The notes beneath the pieces are model-generated. The model was not told where the DNA came from. It searched no databases and saw only the letters and a list, made by a program, of their open reading frames with translations. DNA of 64,000 bases from Triglochin maritima (taxonomy: Eukaryota > Streptophyta > Magnoliopsida > Alismatales > Juncaginaceae): assembly GCA_963682175.1 (NCBI GenBank), contig OY821771.1, positions 30,090,201 through 30,154,200 of the forward strand, read 5' to 3'. The position numbers and the translations under genes are program-made. Position 1 is the stretch's first letter; the number at the start of each line of letters is the position of its first letter. Of the stretch, positions 56,679 to 64,000 are shown piece after piece.

Positions 56679-57200
56679 GTGCAATAAAAGTTCATATCTT
56701 ATGATTTTATTCGTTTCTTTTCGCACAAATATCAAGTTGTACCCCACTGGCTTGTTCACCTTCAGGTGTTTGGACTACATGTCCATAGACTTATTCATTG
56801 TCAAGTGAATTCAAAGCTACTTATTCTTCATATTTCTGTTTTCTTTCGCCAACGGATATAGATCAAGATCCTCGTCTTGACTAGCAATATATATGCACAA
56901 AGGTTGACAACAACTATTCCCTTTTGTTTCCATCTTTTCTAAAACTGACACAACTCATCGAGAGCTCTTCATTTTTCTTTTAAGGTACCTAAACCACTTC
57001 TAGGGTTCTATACATAGTTATTTCTTCATTCAGGAGCACACATCTCCATATAGTGATCATTTGCAACCCCTACCTGTTCGAGGATTTTTGGAACCAATCC
57101 ACATTTTAAACGTGACTTAGCGTCACTTACGTTAACTAATAGATTGTCCTATTAGGACATCTCATGTAGTTGCAATACTTATAGCTGAGTTCTGAGATTC
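56679..57200 (-). pseudogene. Copia RT-start relic
   Basis: On the minus strand PVGYNLIFVRKETNKIIRYE (near 56750-56690) resembles the KPVGYKWVF-type start of copia reverse transcriptase. The sequence to its right is too decayed to read. Confidence 0.35.
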
Positions 57201-57548
57201 AGTAACTCTTTTTAGGTCGTCAAAACATCTGGTAGTTGTTTTGCAATACGTTATTATTGCATTACATTTTTAACTTGTAGTTCACATTTTTTTTGTGTGA
57301 GGATCCAAATAATATAACAACAAAGCATTAAATATCATTTTCCAATTTATCATTCTCTCCCCTAATGTTGGAAAATTTGTTTCGTCAAACAATCAACAAA
57401 TATTTTCTATAAATCCTGACTCTTCCATTTAATTGAAAGAGGTTTACATACAACATATCTACTCAATTACCTTGGGACCCATCTTTGTTCATTGTTGTGG
57501 AGAAATTAACACATATACTACACATATAAGATTTTGAGATGGGTAACT

Positions 57549-58950
57549 GATGAGACTTTAATTTAACTGCAAGCCCACGGTGTTGTAGCATACGGGTTGA
57601 ACACAAAGAGGAGATTTTGAATTCCAATTTGAATGATTTATGCAACCAAACTAACATGCATGCAAAAACCTATGGTGGAGAGAAGTTGATTTTTTTAATG
57701 AATCGTGCACCTAATGATCATTTAACTTAATCTAAACTAATGATGTTTGAGATGAGAATTCAAATATTAAAATTTAAAATGAGGTATATGGATTTAGGGT
57801 TGAAAAGAATTCAATGTTAAGAAAAAAAGAGGTTTAGATTATAGAAACTAAGCATCACATAAAACAACGTGTTCTTAAGTGATCAAAATTTACTACAACC
57901 TTAGATCTAACAAGATTAAATAGCATATTCTTATGAACTTATATCTTGGTTATTTAAGATTTTAGTGATAAAACTCATATAGTTACATTCACTAAAACAA
58001 AACAAACCAAAGATTAACAATTAACAATAAAAACAACTACACTTGAAGCACACATTTCTCAATCCATTCGTTTCTATCAACCTGATCCGTTTATCTCATC
58101 TGATAGAGGGCTTAGCTACTCATTGCGTTGAGTGAGATAGGGAGAATCCTAGAAAAAAACAAGATTAAGAAGAGGAAAAAAACAAAATACTACAAAGGAA
58201 CCAACGATAAAAATGCACAAACATTAAACTACTATTACTAGAACAAAATAAAAACAACAAATAAAAGAAGAAAATGAATTTTATTGCTTCAATAGCTCTG
58301 GAATTTTTCGTCATTACACTTCTGAAAAATTAAAAAATAAGAAACAAGAAAAATAAGGTTGTGGAGGAGAGACTCTCCTTTCCACCACTCTATATAGCCA
58401 ATACAAGTAGAGTTTTATGTTATCCGAATTTCAGTAATCTTCCACGTCATTTAGGAGCCAATTAGTTTCCTGATATAAAATATGTAAAATACTAACATTG
58501 TGCGTGTGAAGGTTTTCTTTGTAACGCGTCTTGAATCGTCTTATTTGGATATTGGAGCAGAAAGTTATGCACAAATTACGGATGATGTGTTGATTCTCCG
58601 ATTTCCAAATACAATCTGTCTTGACACACGTAGCATCTTGAATCACGATATTTGAATTTTGGTAGTAAATGTTATAATATATTTCGTGAACTCCTGTCTG
58701 GAAGCAAATCTTTACAAATTCATAATTGATTGCTTAATCAGAATTTTCCACTTGAATTTTGCATCTTTTCTATCATTTGAAGCACACAAGAGCACATGAA
58801 CGTGTAGAATGTATATTTCGAAAAGAATCCCAATTTTCTTTACATATATGCATTTAAGTTCCTCTGTAGTCTGATATTAGCAATAATTTCACGTATTTCC
58901 CTCAAACCCACAAAATCAAACAAACATACCGACATAACATTATTCAAATA
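57549..58950 (-). repeat. LTR-like sequence, Tat/Athila type
   Basis: The left border TGATGAGACTTTAATTTAAC is followed by TGCAAGCCCACGG and CATACGGG, the same terminal phrase as at 26444 and 50456. A minus-strand TATA (GCTATATAGAG) is near 58395. The right border is not certain. No gene was found here. Confidence 0.45.
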
Positions 58951-60205
58951 TAAAAATAAGATAATGATGAAGATGAAGATGAAGATAAAAATGATAAACT
59001 ACCATACTTATCAATAACACTTGGTTTCTGACCATAAGCCAATTTAAAAGTTGATGACTGAATATATCATGACTTATTGCCTCATGCATGCAATCGATAT
59101 TGCATGCAAAATAACACACCCATGTCTTAATATAGGGAGTTTCTCGTAGGCAATATTGTAGCTATTTAAAAAAGTAATAAATGGTTGCATTAAACGATTT
59201 TCAGTATGAACAGCAGCTACACAACGTTCAACTGTGAATTTTGGTGTCATGCGATAATCATCAAATGCTTCAGATATAAAATCATTAGCATTGCGAAGAC
59301 AATTTTTCTTTACAGTATAATTAATATGGCAAATGTGCTCTTAGCTTCATTATTTGAGCAACCAATGTCGTAAATTCCAAATTGTGAATTTACCTACATA
59401 CATGTGACCATCTTATGTTCATCTATTAGCACATATGATATTTGCATGGTCAACGTTCTTCGTTATATGCACATATATATGTTTCAAAAATGTTGGGGAT
59501 TGAATCCAAACTCTTGATGACAGTGCTCTTATCATATTCCATCAAAATATAGGGCTCATGAATATTCATTCAATTGAAGAATCTTCTCTTTTTTCAATGC
59601 ATGGTCATATGAAATTTCAACAACATTTGTCATGTATGGATGGCAATCATGAATGGGTATTGATGTGTAAAGTTGGTTATAAAGATTTTGTGAAATAAAT
59701 ATATTACTAGTGTTGTTTCTTACATGTCCATTTTTTTAGTATGAAACTTTAAGGGTTTTTTTTAGCATAATAAGCCACGTGGATTCTTTGAGGTTTGAAT
59801 TTTTTCCCTTCATTTTACTTTCATTGTCTGGCTGCAATTTGTCGTTGGAGGATATTTGAGAGTAGGAAAAGCTCTGAGACTTGACCTGCTTGAAGACAAT
59901 TGTGAGTGTTTGTAAAATGAAAATTTTATTATAAATTCTAGTTTTTCATTTTATAATTTTAATGAGATTTTTTTTGAAAAGTTTTATTGTCATTTGGTTT
60001 GTGCTAGAATATTAGTCTACATATATATTTTTTGTGATTGTACTGTGATTATTGAATCTATAGCTCACACTTATTGTATTGCTTTTAAGGTTGCATTGTG
60101 TGATGGACCTGAGACTTAAGTTCAAGTCGTAATTGTAACATTTAGAATTTTAGAATTTAGTTGTTGGATAGTCATTGTAATTAGTGTCTGTCACATATGA
60201 TTAGT
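58951..60205. other. Mostly non-coding; one short unrecognised coding-like fragment
   Basis: A minus-strand open stretch at about 59340-59160 reads NCLRNANDFISEAFDDYRM, then KFTVERCVAAVHTENRLM. It has protein-like composition, but I do not recognise it and it has no start or splice context I can defend. The rest is AT-rich and looks like the 5' flank of the CACTA relic. Confidence 0.3.
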
Positions 60206-61855
60206 GTTACATCCTAACCCTTTGCTAATTGGGTTTATTGTGTTTTAGATGGAGGATTAGAAGAGGTTGAGATGGACGGCTGAGATTGGTTGGGAGAAGA
60301 GTATAAAAGGTTTGGATTCACTTCTCTCTCTCTCTCACTCATCTCTCACACTCTCTCACGCGTGTCTCTCTCTCTCGATCCTTTTTCGTCCAGCTGAGGA
60401 AGACACGGAGGCGAGGTCGGCGAAGCTCGGAGGAGATGAGGTGTTTACCGGAGTCGAGGAGATCGTGTTAGGATTTTCGTCGGAGAAGAAGAGTTTTGGC
60501 GAGGAAGAGCTCGTCGGGGTTCTTCGAAGGCTTCTTAAAGCCTTAATGGTATGCCAAGCTTTAGTTTAATCCTCTTTTAGCCATTGCGAGGATTGGTGTG
60601 GCCGACGGTAGGCCGAAAGGCTCGTCGAGAACCTTGCAGCAACTTTTCTGCTCTGGAACGGTCGACTGGGCGTACTGTGATTCCGGCAAAAACCCTTGCA
60701 CCGGTGATACATTTTACCAAGGGGAAAAGGCTCTGGGTGTTTTCGGTCGAACAGGTCCCCTTTGTCGGTCGACCGAAAGCACTGTTGTAAGTCGGTTGGG
60801 GGCGTTGACCATCTAAACGATCGACCGCTCATTGACTTCGTCTGATCGGAACTTAAATTAACTTTTTGGCCGGTCGACCCGAAGAGTTATTTCGGTTGAC
60901 CGTGTAGTGCGGATTGTTGGTGAGTTTTATTGGTGGAAATCAGTCGACCGTGATTTTAGGATGGTTCGACCGTTGGTGCTTTTTGAGCAAGAGAGGATTT
61001 TCACTGGTGGATTTCGGTCGAACGGGGCCCCTTTGTCGTTCGACCGGTTGGACGTTATTTCAGTTTTATTGCGGAATAGTAGTGGTGTTCGGTCGACCGT
61101 TTGGGGTCTTCTGTTCGACCGTTCGGACACTGTTTTGCATATGGATGCTTGTGCCGTGTGTGGTTGGATCTGCCTCGAGGGCAACGGGTCTCCGGCCTTT
61201 TTTGGGGCGACGGTACAAACATTGTCGGCCTGAGAGGAAGATCGTGGTTGTGGCTCTACGGAGTGTTGCCTTGTGTGCACGTGTGATTGTGGGGTTGGGG
61301 TGAGAGGACCCTTGAGACCCGTGACCGGTGATTTTCCGGCGGTGCGTTGTGTGCACGTGTGATTGTGGGGTTGGGGTGAGAGGACCCTTGAGACCCGTGG
61401 CCGATGATTTTCCGGCGGTGCCTTGTGTTGTTGTTGCCGATATTTTCCGGCAGTGCCTTGTGTTCACGGGAGTTAGATATGCTTTTACTGCATTCTTCAT
61501 TTGATGTTTCATATACACATATTATGTTCATATTTTAGGGGTTTGGCATACGGGGTTTCCCTAGGGGAAACTTAGGCATTGTTTGTTTACATGTCAGGTC
61601 GTGCACGTCAGTAGGAGGTGGTGACTGCGGGGAGGAGCACCCAGACCGGATCCTATCCTTTTTTTCTTCGAGGTGGATGTTTTCCCTTGTACATGCGTTG
61701 TATATCTTTTGTGTTGGGTTGTAATCATCCTTGACTCTTATATTGTACAGTTTACCACCTTATATTATATATATACTTGTGGTTTGGTGATGACCCCAGT
61801 GTTGATTCTTATCTATTTAAAGTTTTAAATTTTTCCGCTGTTACGGGGCGTTACA
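60206..61855 (+). mobile_element. Solo LTR, Tekay family (diverged from 10538-17777)
   Basis: The segment runs TGTTACATCC to GGGGCGTTACA and is flanked by exact ATTAG duplications (60201-60205; 61856-61860). It is the plus-strand counterpart of the Tekay LTRs: TATA (GTATAAAAGG) near 60302, CT-rich tract at 60318-60380, palindrome array at 60659-61121, and GCACGTGTGATTGTGGGGTT tandem units at 61276-61450. No internal region remains, as expected after LTR-LTR recombination. Confidence 0.9.
60659..61121. repeat. Palindrome dyad array in Tekay solo LTR
   Basis: Dyads start at 60744/60766, 60871/60893, 60941/60963, 61015/61037 and 61090/61112. Each has exactly 22 bp centre to centre with a 12-bp spacer of unrelated sequence. 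Extra single sites are at 60659 (CGGTCGACTG) and 60803-60827. Confidence 0.85.
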
Positions 61856-62089
61856 ATTAGTGTGGTTATCTAACTGGTATTTCAGTTGTTGGTGGATGAC
61901 AATGATGCGTGAAAGTTGATAACGATGGTTTGTGATACATAGTTGGTACATGCTTGTGTTGTTTTCCCAATGGTTGTTTATTTTTTAGTATGAAAAGTTA
62001 AGGCGGAGATTCTTCCGAAATTTTGGAAAATTCTTTATATTGGTTATGTGATATATTACTTTTCTTTCTCTTGATGTGTAGGTAACTAT

Positions 62090-62987
62090 GGATCAAAATT
62101 GGATTTTCGCAAGTCATTGAGTAGACGAGTATGAGGACGGGGTGGATAAGTTTCTAGAGTTTGCCAAAAGAATGGACATGTTAGAATTAAAAAAAGGTAT
62201 TATGTCCATGTACGAGGTGCCATAACATATTCTTATGATATGTAAAGGAGATCAAAGATCATTTGTTCGAGAATGATTTTGATGAAGGATATACACGTCG
62301 GATATGGCATGATAATATGAAATGTGTACGACTTGCAAAAGTCATGCTCAATCATTGGAGGATGTCAATGATGGAGATGAGTTAGAGGATGTGATCCAGA
62401 TGTTCCCAATAATTTTGGTGACAAACCTGATGTACTTGCAGTAGTCTGCTTTGTGACAATGAAAAATCTTTGTATCCGGGTTTCACCAAGTTTATTGGGT
62501 TGTCCATAGTGTTATGATTGTATACCTTGAAACTAGGAAACAGTTGGAGTGTTGTTCAAAGAGATCCTTTCACATAGCAACGAACTCCGAAATTGTACTT
62601 ATGAGGCGAAAAATATATTGTGTTTGCTGGGGATGCAGTATCACACATGCATGTCCTAATGATTGTATACTATATATGGGTGAGTTTGAAAGCTTGCATT
62701 CTTATCCTATTTGTAATGTCTCATGGTACAAAAAAAGAAAAATAACGATCGTGATGAGAACGAAATGCAACTCAAAGGGCCGTCTGCAAAGGTGTTGTGG
62801 ATTTTCCAATAATTCCAAGGGTGGAGCATTTGTTTACAACTCCATACGACTCGAAGAACCTGACATGACATGTAGATCGAGAGCAAACAAATTATCAGTT
62901 GCTTTGACACCCAACAGATTATCCCCAATGGAATAAAATTGTCTCAGACTTTCCTTCATTCAATGAAGAATAAAAGCTCTTAAGACT
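62090..62987 (+). pseudogene. CACTA (En/Spm) TNP2-type transposase, N-terminal part
   Basis: The plus-strand reading begins MDQNWIF, then VDEYEDGVDKFLEFAKR, then, in another frame, DHLFENDFDEGYTRRIWH. These are the N-terminal transposase-associated domain (PF13963-type). TNP2 motifs follow: LYPGFTKFIGLS (62470), HACPNDCILYMGEFESLH (62645), then FPIIPRVEHLF, YDSKNLT and HPTDYPQWNKIVSDFPSF (62800-62960). Stops and shifts are frequent. The frame stops at 62987, where an LTR fragment starts. Terminal CACTA repeats were not seen. Confidence 0.8.
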
Positions 62988-63541
62988 TGTGAGTAATAGC
63001 ATATCATACTTTGCATTCATGCTATATATCCTTTATTTTACCCCAATATTGTGCTACTCGAGTTGTTGTTTGTAGTGTTTCAGGAGTTAGATAATAAAGA
63101 AGAGGAATGGAGCAAAAATGACCTGAATGTAACAAGAATGGACTAGATTGAAGACTTCTGAACTTATTTGTAATGCACAAGGATTGGATCGCAAATTAGG
63201 AAGGACCGAAGTGAAAACCTGGAGGGACCTTATTGAGAAGTAAAAATAATGCGACACATGACTTGAACTAGATCAGTATTTCTGCAATTAAAATAAAATC
63301 GGGTCGAGACAGTGGACCAGAGCATCACCCCATGTGCCAATAGACGAAATAAAGACGAACACAAAATTTTAACCCGATTGGATCAATTTGATCCGCCAAA
63401 CTGGTCCAAAGCATCTCATATTTGGGCCACGGGTCCGGTTGTCGGTTAAGAGCATTCCAGCACCATCAGATGTGATTTAGAGTAGTCTGATTATTTCCAA
63501 ATTTATCATAACCATGTATTAGTCTATATATACCATTGTAA
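62988..63541 (+). repeat. LTR fragment, Tat/Athila-like (5' end)
   Basis: It starts TGTGAGTAATAGC within the TNP2 frame and is the inverted counterpart of 56436-56678. It is cut on the right by an X-family LTR start at 63542. Confidence 0.6.
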
Positions 63542-64000
63542 TGAAGGGAATGTGTTCTAAAAGTTTTACTTTTATATGTCAATTGTTATGAATTGAATGT
63601 GCAAACATTTTGTTCCTTGATTATGATATTCGTCTTTTAGAAGTATTAAGGAAGAGACGCTTGGTCCTTAACCGTAGAGCTCTAAAACATAATGGTTTAC
63701 ATAAATCAAAATTTATTTACAATCATGGTAATTAACATGGAACATTAATCACCGAGATAAGATTGTCGTGTTGGTCATCGATTGTTGTATCTCTACAAAT
63801 AATTGACGACACGAGTATATAAAAGAGGAAAATATTACTTTTATATATTGAATAGACCTAACATGTAAAAAATTATGGAATTGTGTTTTGTGTCATTAAT
63901 GTTTTACTGTGTCTTGGATCCTAAGATATGAGACATATATCTTTTCACTCAAGAAATGCTTAATTTGATTATTGTCAAAAGCTATCAATGAGTATAGTGA
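63542..64000 (+). repeat. X-family LTR, 5' portion, running off the window
   Basis: It starts TGAAGGGAATGTGTTC and matches the reverse complement of the right ends of the X LTRs (for example 46036 leftwards and 24885 leftwards). It is closest by eye to the 22713-24885 solo LTR. Only the first 459 bp are in the window. Confidence 0.8.

Overview
The window is nuclear DNA of a flowering plant. The evidence is the plant-specific mix of elements: Tork/Tnt1- and Angela-like Ty1/copia, a Tekay/Del-like chromovirus, Tat/Athila-like Ty3/gypsy, hAT, MULE-OTU, plant mobile domain and CACTA (TNP2) sequences, plus an S-domain-type receptor-like kinase with the usual small 3' exons. I could not identify the species. 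No intact host gene, tRNA or rRNA was seen; the only host gene recognised is the kinase, and it is broken. Almost every base can be assigned to nested transposable elements.

Layout. 1-9420: a minus-strand Tork-like copia element (Y) sharing one LTR (400-1160) with a second gag to its left; its integrase is split by a gag-only element (Z1, 3277-8431). 9601-18171: the receptor-kinase gene on the minus strand, split exactly in the catalytic-loop codons by a nearly intact Tekay-like element (10538-17777, target duplication ATAAC). 18227-21750: a plus-strand copia (W). 21751-22459: a patchwork junction carrying a duplicated piece of the Y-gag/kinase boundary. 22460-28301: a second, 5'-truncated Z element (plus strand) carrying two nested solo LTRs (22713-24885, TSD GCTTC; 26444-27996, TSD ATCCC). 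28302-31129: a MULE-OTU transposase with an inverted OTU fragment and a plant-mobile-domain fragment. 31900-34559: a plus-strand hAT (DUF659). 34990-46300: a minus-strand hAT split by a 10.6-kb Angela-like copia (X, 35457-46036, TSD GAACC). 47040-50865: a gag-protease-only Tat/Athila-like gypsy relic. 50866-53497: a truncated X-family copia. 53500-60205: LTR-like and relic sequence. 60206-61855: a Tekay-family solo LTR (TSD ATTAG) in a CACTA element (to 62987). 62988-64000: two more LTR pieces.

The most striking signal is shared by LTRs of unrelated families (Y, Z, X copia and the Tekay gypsy). All carry clusters of a short palindrome, CGGTCGACCG and relatives of the form CGGT-NN-ACCG, arranged as dyads whose centres are 21-22 bp apart (about two helical turns). 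Larger gaps are mostly near 32, 42 and 52 bp. The intervening DNA is not conserved, the spacing is. In the copia LTRs the cluster sits just upstream of a TATA-like box; in the Tekay LTR it lies downstream. This looks like an operator-like array acquired by several retrotransposon lineages in one genome. Its function is unknown, and I could not check whether it has been described.

A second theme is non-autonomy: gag-only Z, a Tekay copy lacking reverse transcriptase and RNase H by a clean in-frame deletion, and a gag-protease-only gypsy. These would need enzymes from other elements to move.
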